64,000 bases of DNA from Eubacteriales bacterium (lineage in GTDB: Bacteria; Bacillota; Clostridia; Lachnospirales; Lachnospiraceae), in contig JAUNGM010000001.1 of assembly GCA_030524545.1 (NCBI GenBank), forward strand, positions 62,001-126,000. The letters run 5' to 3'. How positions within the stretch are numbered: position 1 is the first letter of the stretch; every line of letters begins with the position of its first letter. Under the pieces are notes generated by a model. It saw only the letters and a list, made by a program, of their open reading frames with translations. It was not told the origin of the DNA and searched no databases. Below are positions 1-8,379 of this stretch, one piece after another. The translations under genes were made by a program, and so were the position numbers.

Positions 1-8
1 GCTTTCAT
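1..8 (-). CDS. Start of next Rnf gene (probable rnfE), truncated by window edge
   Basis: An ATG at positions 8 to 6 overlaps the rnfG stop codon in an ATGA arrangement, the same 4-nt coupling seen between rnfD and rnfG. Only two full codons are inside the window, so identity rests on the usual Firmicute order rnfC-D-G-E-A-B and not on protein sequence. Confidence 0.45.
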
Positions 9-625
9 TTCAGATTCCCTCCTTCCGCGTACTGGAATGCACATAAGCCGGCATTCACGCCGTTCGTCATGGCATTGGTGGTGATGGTCGCACCGCTCAA
101 TGCATCAATCTGGTTGTCTGCGGTGGCACCGTTTTTGGTGTATTCAAACTTTTCGACATTTTTGTCTTTAAACTGATTCTTAAAATCATCCGTGGTGGCT
201 TTCATACCAAGTCCCGCTGTCTCACCGATAGTAAGTATGGAAATTCCGTTCAGTGTTCCGTCATCCTTGATACCCATGGCAAACTGGATATCTCCGCCGT
301 AACCTTCGGAGGTGGTTACGGTAAAGGCATAACCGATCTGGCTGCCGGAGCCATCAAGCGCGGTCATGACTTCATCAATATTCTGGGCACCGTATCCGTT
401 CTCATCCAGATAAGCTTCCAGGCTCGCAGAACTTTCCTCAGTCAGCTCTACCTGCTCAAAGGAATCGGCATCTGCAAATACAGCTTTATAAGCCTCTTCT
501 TTTGACTTCTGCTGCTGCTCTGCGATCGGTCCTGCGGTAATATCCTGCACCAGTCCCAGTGCAAGGCCGGAAATCAGAGTGATCAAAGTAATTGCAAGCG
601 TATCTTTTACGATATTGTTTTTCAT
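5..625 (-). CDS. rnfG: Rnf electron transport complex subunit G (FMN-binding)
   Basis: Subunit G of the membrane Rnf complex, which couples ferredoxin:NAD+ oxidoreduction to ion translocation. The 206-residue protein has one N-terminal membrane segment (about residues 8-28) and an extracytoplasmic FMN-binding domain. The flavinylation motif SGAT lies at residues 177-180, and Thr180 is the expected covalent FMN site. The start overlaps the rnfD stop by 4 nt (ATGA), indicating translational coupling, and the next gene starts the same way at the window edge. Length and motif fit the family with no oddities. Confidence 0.95.
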   Translation of the reverse strand: MKNNIVKDTLAITLITLISGLALGLVQDITAGPIAEQQQKSKEEAYKAVFADADSFEQVELTEESSASLEAYLDENGYGAQNIDEVMTALDGSGSQIGYAFTVTTSEGYGGDIQFAMGIKDDGTLNGISILTIGETAGLGMKATTDDFKNQFKDKNVEKFEYTKNGATADNQIDALSGATITTNAMTNGVNAGLCAFQYAEGGNLK

Positions 626-1599
626 GCCTTTTTCCCTCCTTTTCCAAATGCAGTCGGTCTGGTCAGTCGTTCGATGATCGGTACCAGAAGGTTACAGAAG
701 ATAATCGCATAGGATACACCCTCTGCGGAACCGCCGAAGAGACGGAAGATCGCGGTGATGATACCCAGGATACAGCCATATACAAGCTGCCCGTTCGGAG
801 TGATCGGAGTTGTTACATAATCCGTAGCCATAAACCATGCACCAAGCATCAGGCCGCCGCCGAAAAGATGGCTGAAAAGATAATTCACATCAAATCCCAT
901 ACCGGAAAAGAGCATATAAAGGATGATAAAAACGGCAAAGCTGCCGATGTATGTAAGCGGAACCTTCAGATCAATGACTTTGAAGGCAAGGAGGATCACT
1001 GCACCGATCAGAATCGCGATTGCGGAGGTTTCACCAATAGTACCCTGGATATTTCCAAGGAACAGGTTCTTAACCGGAACAGAACCTTCTGCAAAGCCCT
1101 GCGCCTTTAACGCGGCCAGAGGAGTGGCACCTGTGATCGTATCAACAACACCGCCATAGTTTTCGCCAACGGAGAAATCTGTCATCTTGCCTGCAAAGGA
1201 GATCATCAGGAAACATCTTCCTGCAAGGGCAGGGTTCATAAAGTTCTGGCCGAGGCCGCCGAATAACTGTTTCACAATGATGATGGCAAACGCGCTGCCA
1301 AGAACCGGCATCCACAGCGGAATCTGCGGAGGCATATTCAGTCCCAGAAGAAGTCCTGTGACAACAGCACTATAATCCGTTATGGTATTAGGTTTATGCA
1401 TAAAGTGGTCGTAGAGCCATTCAAAGATCACGCTGGAAGCCACAGAAACGAGGACAACCAAAAGTGCATGAAGGCCGAAATTCCAGATTCCGAACAGCGT
1501 TGTCGGAAGCAGGGCAATTACAACCAGCTGCATGATTCTGCTTGTGGTCATCTTATCCCTGACATGGGGATTGGATGATACATTTAACATTTGTTCCAT
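622..1599 (-). CDS. rnfD: Rnf electron transport complex subunit D
   Basis: Integral membrane flavoprotein subunit of Rnf, 325 residues, with about nine hydrophobic segments. The motif TGATPL near residue 155 is the site where RnfD/NqrB proteins carry covalent FMN on threonine. The protein starts MEQMLNVSSNPHVRDK, typical of the family's cytoplasmic N-terminus. It lies 14 nt downstream of rnfC and overlaps rnfG, so the three genes form one transcript. Its presence with RnfC and RnfG supports ferredoxin-dependent chemiosmotic energy conservation. Whether the ion is H+ or Na+ cannot be read from sequence alone. Confidence 0.95.
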   Translation of the reverse strand: MEQMLNVSSNPHVRDKMTTSRIMQLVVIALLPTTLFGIWNFGLHALLVVLVSVASSVIFEWLYDHFMHKPNTITDYSAVVTGLLLGLNMPPQIPLWMPVLGSAFAIIIVKQLFGGLGQNFMNPALAGRCFLMISFAGKMTDFSVGENYGGVVDTITGATPLAALKAQGFAEGSVPVKNLFLGNIQGTIGETSAIAILIGAVILLAFKVIDLKVPLTYIGSFAVFIILYMLFSGMGFDVNYLFSHLFGGGLMLGAWFMATDYVTTPITPNGQLVYGCILGIITAIFRLFGGSAEGVSYAIIFCNLLVPIIERLTRPTAFGKGGKKA

Positions 1600-1613
1600 T
1601 TTTCTACCTCCCC

Positions 1614-2930
1614 TTATTTCTTCCTGCGGCTGGCAAGCACCATTTTCCTCATGGACTTGATGCTCTGGGTCAACGGTCTCTTAGCCGGACAGACGTAACT
1701 GCAGCAGCCGCACTCGCAGCATTCCATTCCGTCGAATTTCTGGAACGCTTCCATGTTTCCATGTTCTGCGAAGGTAGCAAGACGTGCAGGAAGTACATGC
1801 CCCGGACATACGCTCACGCATCGTCCGCAGTTAATGCAGGCTGTCTGCTGCGCCTGGGAAACAGGGTCATTTTCCAGGCATAAAAATGCGGATGATGTCT
1901 TTGTACAGGGTACCTGAAGGTCATACATGGCAAATCCCATCATAGGACCGCCGGAGATTACCTTGGCTGCACCGCTCTTTAAGCCTCCTGCTGCTTCAAT
2001 CAGCTCTTCCATGCAGGTTCCGCACAGCACCTTAAAGTTCTTCGGCTGCTGAATCCCGTCGCCTGTCACGGTCACGATACGGCTCATAACCGGCATTCCC
2101 AGAATCACCGCCTGATAAATGGCAACGACAGTATCTACATTATCTACCACACATCCCACGTCAGCGGGAAGCATAGAGGAATTGATTTCTCTGCCTGTAG
2201 TGGCATAGATCAATGTGCGCTCACCGCCCTGCGGATATTTGGTCATCATTTCCTTCACTTCCATCCGCGGGATATCTTTTACAAGTTCTTTCAGCTTGGC
2301 AATACAATCCGGCTTGTTATCTTCAATACAAATATAACCTTTTGCATTGTCGAACAGGGTCAGCATGACTCTCAGACCCTCTACGATCTTCTCCGGTTCT
2401 TCCAGCATCCTGCGGTAATCGCTTGTCAGGTATGGCTCGCACTCCGCGCCGTTCACGAGAACATACTCAATCTTGTCCGGATCCTTTGGTGCAAGCTTCA
2501 CATGGGTCGGAAAGCCGGCGCCGCCCATACCTACCACACCGCCTTCCTGAATACGCTTCAGGATTTGTTCTTTTGACAGGCTTTCCAGAACAGCAGGAGT
2601 ATACTCTACCTCTTCGTACTGCTGGTCATTCTCGATGATAATGGAATTCACCATAGAGCCTGTGGCATTGAGACGGGATTCCATCCCCTTCACTGTCCCC
2701 GATACGGATGCATGGATCGGTGCGGAAACAAATCCGCCGGCATCCGCGATCTTCTGTCCCACAAGTACACGGTCCCCCTTGGCAACAACCGGCACAGCAG
2801 GTGCACCGATATGCTGGGAAAGGGGATAGACCATTGTCCCCTGCGGGAGATACTTCTCGATCGGATAATTCTTGGACAGTTCTTTGCCGTCATAGGGGTG
2901 AATGCCGCCCTTAAAGGTTAAAAGTCCCAT
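1614..2930 (-). CDS. rnfC: Rnf electron transport complex subunit C (NADH-side Fe-S protein)
   Basis: Peripheral cytoplasmic subunit that exchanges electrons with NAD(H). The 438-residue protein has an N-terminal RnfC barrel-like domain and a glycine-rich nucleotide/FMN region (GMGGAGFPTHVKL, about residues 134-146) followed by NGAECEPYL. It ends with two [4Fe-4S] ferredoxin motifs, CINCGRCVSVCP and CCECGCCSYVCP, near residues 365-420. The start is preceded by GAAGGAGGG. It is the first gene of the rnf operon, as in other Clostridia. The roughly 180-nt divergent gap to the plus-strand gene at 3112 should hold its promoter, but I could not assign convincing -35/-10 boxes. Confidence 0.95.
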   Translation of the reverse strand: MGLLTFKGGIHPYDGKELSKNYPIEKYLPQGTMVYPLSQHIGAPAVPVVAKGDRVLVGQKIADAGGFVSAPIHASVSGTVKGMESRLNATGSMVNSIIIENDQQYEEVEYTPAVLESLSKEQILKRIQEGGVVGMGGAGFPTHVKLAPKDPDKIEYVLVNGAECEPYLTSDYRRMLEEPEKIVEGLRVMLTLFDNAKGYICIEDNKPDCIAKLKELVKDIPRMEVKEMMTKYPQGGERTLIYATTGREINSSMLPADVGCVVDNVDTVVAIYQAVILGMPVMSRIVTVTGDGIQQPKNFKVLCGTCMEELIEAAGGLKSGAAKVISGGPMMGFAMYDLQVPCTKTSSAFLCLENDPVSQAQQTACINCGRCVSVCPGHVLPARLATFAEHGNMEAFQKFDGMECCECGCCSYVCPAKRPLTQSIKSMRKMVLASRRKK

Positions 2931-3111
2931 ATATTCATTCCCTCCTTCTTATTAAGCAGTGTAAATAACATTTTAATCAATCGTTCCATAGATTTTTGTG
3001 GTATTATTTAACCAAACCGCTTATGTATACTATAACTCTTTTTATGAAAAAATTCACTACCATTTTGTCAAAATTTTGTGTATAATTAGATACAATCCAG
3101 GAAAGGAACGA

Positions 3112-4140
3112 ATGTTCATGATTGTTAAAAAAATGCCGATTTTACAAGGGTTTCCGGACTTTGAGAGCGTTAAAAAATTGTCGATTTTTCTTGTACATGA
3201 GAACAATTTTTGCCCTGTTTTTTACGACATCGAAACTACCGGATTATCACAATATTCCACTTTTCTCTATTTGATCGGAGCAATTGTCTGCGAGGATGGA
3301 CAATGGGTTTTATACCAGTGGTTTGCAGAAAAAGAAATTGATGAAGAAGAGCTGCTGAAATGTTTTGCAGCTTTCGTTAAAAAATATACATGTACTGTTC
3401 AATACAACGGAAATCGTTTTGACCAACCCTATCTGGAAGCCAGATATCAGACATGGAACCTTCCCTCTCCTTTTGGAGAAATCCCATCTCTGGATCTTTA
3501 TCAGGAACTGAAGCAGTGTAAGGATCTTTTGAAGCTGACGCGGATGAAGCAGCTTGATCTGGAACATTTTCTTCAGCTTTCTCCCAGACTGTTCTGTGAT
3601 GGACGGGAAGGCATCCGCTGTTACCGGAAATACCTGAAAACCCATGAGGAAGATATCCGTCAGGAGCTTCTCGGACATAATCAGGAGGATCTCATGGGCC
3701 TTGGGAAGGTTATGGAAATGCTGGCCTACCGCATGCTGTACGATGGGTGTTACGAACCGGACAAGGCAGAGATCGCCGAGGGGCTGCTCCTGCTCTCTCT
3801 TCGTCTTCCGACTCCTGTTCCGGTACTATTCTCCAATGGCAATGAGCATTTTTACATAAGCGGTGAAAACAGCACTGTGAAACTGCTGATTCCTCTTGCC
3901 AACGGCAGGCTGCGCCAATATTATGCAGATTATAAGAATTACGACTATCTGCCCGCAGAGGATACCGCCATTCCCAAATCTTTAAGCGCCTACATGGATA
4001 AGAGTCTCCGCATTCCAGCCAAGCCCGATACCTGCTATACCTGGTTTGACTGTGACGAAAATTTCCTGAGGGATCCTGCGCGGCAGATGCAGTACCTCAG
4101 GCACACGCTTCCGTATCTGCTCGGTACGTTGAAGCAATAA
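3112..4140 (+). CDS. RNase H-fold (DEDD-type) nuclease-like protein, YprB family
   Basis: 342 residues matching the YprB-type ribonuclease H-like family, predicted 3'-5' exonucleases of unproven substrate. Exonuclease motifs are visible: DIETTG (Asp39, Glu41), YNGNRFDQPYLEAR (Asp104) and GHNQEDLMGL (about residues 188-197), together supplying the four acidic residues of the DEDD fold. The C-terminal 140 residues are not assigned to a domain. An upstream in-frame ATG at 2998 exists, but 3112 (or 3118) is chosen because it is preceded by AGGAAAGGA at good spacing. A TATAAT box sits at 3081-3086 without a clear -35. It stands alone between divergent rnfC and convergent rpsA. Confidence 0.8.
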   Translation: MFMIVKKMPILQGFPDFESVKKLSIFLVHENNFCPVFYDIETTGLSQYSTFLYLIGAIVCEDGQWVLYQWFAEKEIDEEELLKCFAAFVKKYTCTVQYNGNRFDQPYLEARYQTWNLPSPFGEIPSLDLYQELKQCKDLLKLTRMKQLDLEHFLQLSPRLFCDGREGIRCYRKYLKTHEEDIRQELLGHNQEDLMGLGKVMEMLAYRMLYDGCYEPDKAEIAEGLLLLSLRLPTPVPVLFSNGNEHFYISGENSTVKLLIPLANGRLRQYYADYKNYDYLPAEDTAIPKSLSAYMDKSLRIPAKPDTCYTWFDCDENFLRDPARQMQYLRHTLPYLLGTLKQ

Positions 4141-4148
4141 TTCCAAAG

Positions 4149-4189
4149 AAAAAACAGGGAATTTGCCGCAAAGCAAGTTCCCTGTTTTT
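4149..4189. terminator. Bidirectional intrinsic terminator between yprB-like gene and rpsA
   Basis: The stem AAAACAGGGAA / TTCCCTGTTTT is flanked by A and T tracts on both sides, so it can terminate both the plus-strand nuclease gene and the minus-strand rpsA transcript. Confidence 0.88.
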
Positions 4190-4225
4190 CTCTGCAAATT
4201 ATTTATTTGTTTCGATGATAAAAAA

Positions 4226-5311
4226 TTATTCCTCTACAGGAGCTTCTTCAGCCGGTGCTGCAGTTTCCAGAGCTTTCATGCTCAGGCTGATCTTCTTGTC
4301 TTCACCGTTGAAATCTACAACCTTTGCTTCGATTTCCTGGCCGATGGACAGAACATCAGACGGTTTTGCAACGTGTTCTCTGGAAATCTGGGATACATGA
4401 AGCAGAGCGTCGATTCCAGGAGCCAGTTCTACAAATGCGCCGAAATCAGTCATTCTTGCAACTTTTCCGGTTACAATATTACCTACTGCAAATTTCTCTG
4501 CAGCAGTCAGCCACGGATTTTCTTCCGGGAATTTCAGGGAAAGAGCGATCTTGTCGCCGTTGATGTCCTTGATCAGGACTCTTACTTCATCGCCAACGTT
4601 GAATACCTTTTTCGGGTTCTCTACTCTGCCCCAGGACATTTCGGAAATATGAAGAAGTCCGTCAGCGCCGCCAAGGTCAATGAATGCACCGAAATCAGTC
4701 ACATTCTTAACAACGCCTGTAACAGCATCACCAACATTGATTCTTTCCATTAATGCTTTCTGTTTTTCAGCTTTTTCTGCAAGAAGAAGCTGCTTGCGGT
4801 TACCGATGATACGGCGTCTTCTCGGGTTGAATTCGGTAATGACAAATTCAATCTCCTGATCTGCGTATTTGGACAGATCCTTCTCATATGTGTCAGATAC
4901 AAGGCTTGCAGGAATGAATACTCTTGTCTCCTCAACATTGACACACAGACCGCCGTCCAGTACCTGTGTAACAGCAGCCTTTAATACTTCCTGGTTCTCA
5001 AATGCTTCTTCCAGGCGCTTATTGCCTTTTTCTGCTGCAAGTCTCTTGTAGGTCAGGATCACCTGTCCTTCACCGTCGTTTACTTTCAGGACTTTTGCTT
5101 CCATAGAATCGCCAACGTGCACTGCATCGGCAAGTACGATACCTGCATCGTTAGAGTATTCGCTCTTAGTGATAATACCGTCTGCTTTATACCCGATATT
5201 CAGGATGATTTCATCTTCTTTTACATCGATGACAGTACCCTGTACGATCTCTCCATTTCTGATAGTTTTTACGGAATCTTCCAGCATCTGTTCAAAACTT
5301 AATTCTGACAT
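4226..5311 (-). CDS. rpsA: 30S ribosomal protein S1 (four S1 domains)
   Basis: RNA-binding S1-domain protein, 361 residues from the chosen start. Four OB-fold repeats can be followed: NGEIVQGTV, a divergent second repeat (VLKAAVTQVLDGGLCVNV), GDAVTGVVKNVTDFGAFI, and GNIVTGKVARMTDFGAFV. The last two are the best conserved. A longer reading starts at 5329, but the ATG at 5311 has AGGAGG nine bases upstream and gives the usual MSELSFEQML start. The gene overlaps the 3' end of ispH by 20 nt, the well known ispH-rpsA arrangement of Clostridia, sometimes fused in relatives. Low-GC Firmicute S1 proteins are shorter than the six-domain E. coli form and their role in initiation is less certain. Confidence 0.92.
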   Translation of the reverse strand: MSELSFEQMLEDSVKTIRNGEIVQGTVIDVKEDEIILNIGYKADGIITKSEYSNDAGIVLADAVHVGDSMEAKVLKVNDGEGQVILTYKRLAAEKGNKRLEEAFENQEVLKAAVTQVLDGGLCVNVEETRVFIPASLVSDTYEKDLSKYADQEIEFVITEFNPRRRRIIGNRKQLLLAEKAEKQKALMERINVGDAVTGVVKNVTDFGAFIDLGGADGLLHISEMSWGRVENPKKVFNVGDEVRVLIKDINGDKIALSLKFPEENPWLTAAEKFAVGNIVTGKVARMTDFGAFVELAPGIDALLHVSQISREHVAKPSDVLSIGQEIEAKVVDFNGEDKKISLSMKALETAAPAEEAPVEE

Positions 5312-6158
5312 GTTCTTGAACCTCCTCAATAATTTTCTTTGGGGTGGACGCCCCTGCTGTAATACCTACATAACTACTGCATTGGAACATTTCAGAATCC
5401 AAGTCTACAGGTGTTTGTATATAGTAAGTATTTCCACATTCCTTTTTACATATTTCAAACAGCTTTTGAGTATTGGAACTATGCCTGCCTCCAATGACCA
5501 GCATAGTATCTACCTCTCCGGCTATTGTTTTTGCTTCTTTTTGCCGTTCTTCGGTAGCATTACAAATAGTGTTTAAAACATTAAAGATATCTAAAACATT
5601 ATTATCATACCTCTTTTTGACGAGAATTTCAACTAATTCTTTAAATTTGTTGTAATTAAATGTCGTTTGGGAAACCACGCATACTTCTTTTCCGGGTTCC
5701 GGAATAAATTCTTCTGCCTCCGGAACAGTCTTCATCACTGTATAGGATCCCTTCACCCATCCGCAGATGCCCTGTACTTCCGGATGACTGGCATCTCCCA
5801 CGATAATGATGTGGTTCCCCTTTTCGCTCTCCCGTTCCACAATCCTATGGATTTTCAGGACAAAGGGGCAGGTCACATCCACATAAGACAGTCCTCTTTC
5901 TTTCAGCTCGTCATAAACAGATTTTCCGACTCCATGGGAGCGGATTACTACAGTTCCGCTTTCCAGATGTGCCAGATCCTCCCCGGAAATCACCTGTACA
6001 CCCTTTTTCTCCAAATCTGATACAACCTCTTCATTATGGATAATGGGCCCCAGTGTATAGATTGGTGATTCTCCTGATGCAATCAGCTCATATACTTTGT
6101 CTACGGCTCTTTTTACGCCAAAACAAAATCCTGCCGTCTTTGCAGTTTTTACTTCCAT
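5292..6158 (-). CDS. ispH: 4-hydroxy-3-methylbut-2-enyl diphosphate reductase
   Basis: Last enzyme of the MEP isoprenoid pathway, converting HMBPP to IPP and DMAPP with an oxygen-sensitive Fe-S cluster. In the 288-residue sequence the three cluster cysteines are Cys12 (AGFCFGVKRAV), Cys97 (DVTCPFV) and Cys199 (NTICNATEERQ). Substrate residues His41, His75, His125 and Glu127 (SHPEVQG) are in place, and SSNT lies downstream. Its 3' end overlaps rpsA by 20 nt and it follows cmk by 18 nt, so cmk-ispH-rpsA look cotranscribed. Complete and ordinary for the family. Confidence 0.96.
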   Translation of the reverse strand: MEVKTAKTAGFCFGVKRAVDKVYELIASGESPIYTLGPIIHNEEVVSDLEKKGVQVISGEDLAHLESGTVVIRSHGVGKSVYDELKERGLSYVDVTCPFVLKIHRIVERESEKGNHIIIVGDASHPEVQGICGWVKGSYTVMKTVPEAEEFIPEPGKEVCVVSQTTFNYNKFKELVEILVKKRYDNNVLDIFNVLNTICNATEERQKEAKTIAGEVDTMLVIGGRHSSNTQKLFEICKKECGNTYYIQTPVDLDSEMFQCSSYVGITAGASTPKKIIEEVQEHVRIKF

Positions 6159-6176
6159 GATCTTTCCGCCTTCTCT

Positions 6177-6848
6177 TCAGTTTCCAGTTTTTTCATGAAA
6201 AATCTTTATAAGCGCAGACACCACCTCGTCAATGGACATATCGGAGGAATCCACCAAAACTGCGTCTTCCGCCTGGCGAAGAGGAGAAACCTCGCGGCTC
6301 ATATCGCGTCTGTCGCGTTCTTCGATATCCTTCTGAATTTCTTCAATATTACATGCTTCTCCTTTTTCCAGAAGTTCTTTATATCGGCGGCCTGCCCTTG
6401 TTGAAGAGCTTGCTGTCAGATAGATTTTTACATCTGCATCCGGCAAAATCGTCGTTCCGATATCCCGGCCGTCCATGACAACACTCTGGCTTGCTGCAAG
6501 GCCTCTCTGCAGATCTAAAAGCCTTGCACGAACGCGCGGATTTGCAGAACTCACAGATGCCATATTGCCTACCTCTTCGGTTCTGAGATACGCATTTACA
6601 TTTTCTCCGTTTAAAAGAACGATCTGTTCACCATTTCTATATTCAATGGAAATCTCTGCCCCCTGACATACCGCCGCAATCGCTTCCGGATCAGAACCAT
6701 TTACATTCTGCTGCAGAAGATAGTACGCCATAGCCCTGTACATGGCACCGGTATCTACGTAGACAAAAGACAGCTCCTTCGCTACTCTCTTTGCAATTGT
6801 GCTTTTTCCTGCTCCCGCAGGCCCGTCAATGGCAATATTATAAACCAT
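6177..6848 (-). CDS. cmk: Cytidylate kinase
   Basis: Phosphorylates CMP/dCMP with ATP. 223 residues with P-loop GPAGAGKST at the N-terminus, YVDTGAMYRA (CMP-binding) and DGRDIGT (LID/base recognition), then the C-terminal RDRRD segment. A TTG start at 6854 is possible, but the ATG at 6848 is preferred because AGGAGG (6857-6862) then sits 8 nt upstream instead of 2. First gene of the cmk-ispH-rpsA cluster, which is common in Clostridia. Confidence 0.95.
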   Translation of the reverse strand: MVYNIAIDGPAGAGKSTIAKRVAKELSFVYVDTGAMYRAMAYYLLQQNVNGSDPEAIAAVCQGAEISIEYRNGEQIVLLNGENVNAYLRTEEVGNMASVSSANPRVRARLLDLQRGLAASQSVVMDGRDIGTTILPDADVKIYLTASSSTRAGRRYKELLEKGEACNIEEIQKDIEERDRRDMSREVSPLRQAEDAVLVDSSDMSIDEVVSALIKIFHEKTGN

Positions 6849-6996
6849 TCCCAATTCCTCCTTGTAATCCCAATATTAATTTTATCAAAATTGTAATTAC
6901 TCTCTCAGCACAGATCATATTCCCTGCCGAACCCTTATCTTAAACACAGTATCACAATTCATCTATTCTTGCAAATAAAAATATTTCCACAGATAC

Positions 6997-8238
6997 TCAT
7001 ACGCTCTTTCCTACAGCGTCCGCCGCCATATATGCAGTAGACCATGCGATCTGAAGGTTATATCCCCCGGTAACGGCATCCAGATCCAGCACTTCGCCGA
7101 TAAAATAGAGATGCTTCATGATTTTGGATTCCATAGTACCCGGATTGATTTCCTTTACAGAAACGCCGCCCCTTGTGATAATAGCCTCTTTGAATTCTCC
7201 CATTCCAATAACAGTAAAGGGAAAAGCCTTTACCAAAGCCCCAAACCGCAGCCGTTCCTCACGGGAAATCTCATGAATTATTTTTTCCGGAGAGATACCT
7301 CCCAATTCCAGCATCACCGGAGTCAGGGAAGACGGAAAAAGCACCCCGATCACATTTTTAAACTGCTTATTCGGCGCTGCTTCAAATTCCCTCAGGATCC
7401 TGGCATCAAGCTGCTCCGGCGTAAGTGCAGGCTTTAGATCCAGCCATGCAGACAATTCATTCTTTTCCAATGCTTTGCCAATATGGGCACTTGCGGAAAG
7501 AATCATGGGCCCCGTCACGCCAAAGTGAGTGAACATCATTTCTCCAAAATCCTTGTACAAAACTTTCCTGCCATTTTTGATTGTAAATTCTGTATTGCGC
7601 AGAGAAAGTCCCTGAAGCTTTGGAATATAGTCTTCTTTTGTTTTCAGCGGTACCAACGAGGGTTTCAGATCAGTCACCTTATGTCCGGTTTCCCGGGCAA
7701 ACCGATACCCATCCCCTGTGGAGCCGGTAGAAGGATAAGAAATCCCTCCTGTGGCTACGATCACATCATCCGCCTTAACCCTGGTACCATCAGACAGCTC
7801 CACACCTGCTGCAGTTCCATCCTCCTCCAGGATGCGCTTCACTTCTGTATGGAGGCGGATCTGAACACCTTCCTGCTTAAGCTTACGCTCCAATGCCCGG
7901 ATGATATCTGAAGAGTGATCCGACACCGGAAACACGCGGTTGCCCCTCTCTACTTTCAGCGGAACTCCTGCATTCTCAAAAAACTCCATGACATCACGGC
8001 TATTATACGTATAAAAGGCACTGTACAGGAATTTACCATTGCTCATAACAGCCGGAAAAAGCTCTTCCGTATCGCAGGCGTTCGTTACATTGCACCTGCC
8101 TTTTCCTGTGATATACAGTTTTTTGCCCAATTTTTCATTTTTTTCAAATAGATGTACTTCATTGCCCTTTTGTGCCGCATAGATTCCTGCAAGCATTCCG
8201 GCCGGACCGCCGCCGATAATTACTACTTTTCCCATCAT
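6997..8238 (-). CDS. HI0933/BaiN-like flavoprotein (NAD(P)/FAD-dependent oxidoreductase)
   Basis: 413-residue FAD protein of the HI0933 (YhiN/BaiN) family. The N-terminal dinucleotide fold is GGGPAGMLAGIYAAQKG, followed by the family signature GKKLYITGKGRCNVTNAC (about residues 37-54). A second glycine motif (VIVATGGISYPSTGSTGDGY) lies mid-protein and FIGEVLDLDAVTGGYNLQ near the C-terminus. Family members are widespread and mostly uncharacterised. BaiN of Clostridium scindens has been implicated in bile acid reduction, but family membership alone does not predict that substrate here. It sits upstream of cmk with a 148-nt gap in which I see no clear element. Confidence 0.85.
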   Translation of the reverse strand: MMGKVVIIGGGPAGMLAGIYAAQKGNEVHLFEKNEKLGKKLYITGKGRCNVTNACDTEELFPAVMSNGKFLYSAFYTYNSRDVMEFFENAGVPLKVERGNRVFPVSDHSSDIIRALERKLKQEGVQIRLHTEVKRILEEDGTAAGVELSDGTRVKADDVIVATGGISYPSTGSTGDGYRFARETGHKVTDLKPSLVPLKTKEDYIPKLQGLSLRNTEFTIKNGRKVLYKDFGEMMFTHFGVTGPMILSASAHIGKALEKNELSAWLDLKPALTPEQLDARILREFEAAPNKQFKNVIGVLFPSSLTPVMLELGGISPEKIIHEISREERLRFGALVKAFPFTVIGMGEFKEAIITRGGVSVKEINPGTMESKIMKHLYFIGEVLDLDAVTGGYNLQIAWSTAYMAADAVGKSV

Positions 8239-8321
8239 ACATCCTTTCCCAGCATGACCCCTGTTTCAGCAGGCGGCTGCACATTATGAGACGATTCTAT
8301 CAAAAAAATGGTTTAAAAACA

Positions 8322-8347
8322 AGCCCGCCGGGAAAATCCGACGGGCT
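8322..8347 (-). terminator. Intrinsic terminator of the decarboxylase operon
   Basis: On the minus strand AGCCCGTCGG pairs with CCGGCGGGCT, followed by TGTTTTTAAA. It lies 33 nt beyond the oadA stop and closes the operon. Confidence 0.85.
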
Positions 8348-8379
8348 GATTTCTGGATGTTTTTTTGATATAAAATACC

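Noticed and set aside
592-1110. Plus-strand open frame of 172 codons over rnfD
   Set aside because: Shadow of rnfD; composition is Cys/Arg-rich with no domain and no ribosome site.
3065-3086. TTGTCA plus TATAAT as a promoter for the YprB-like gene
   Set aside because: The spacing is only 10 nt; the TATAAT may be used with another -35 but I cannot identify one.
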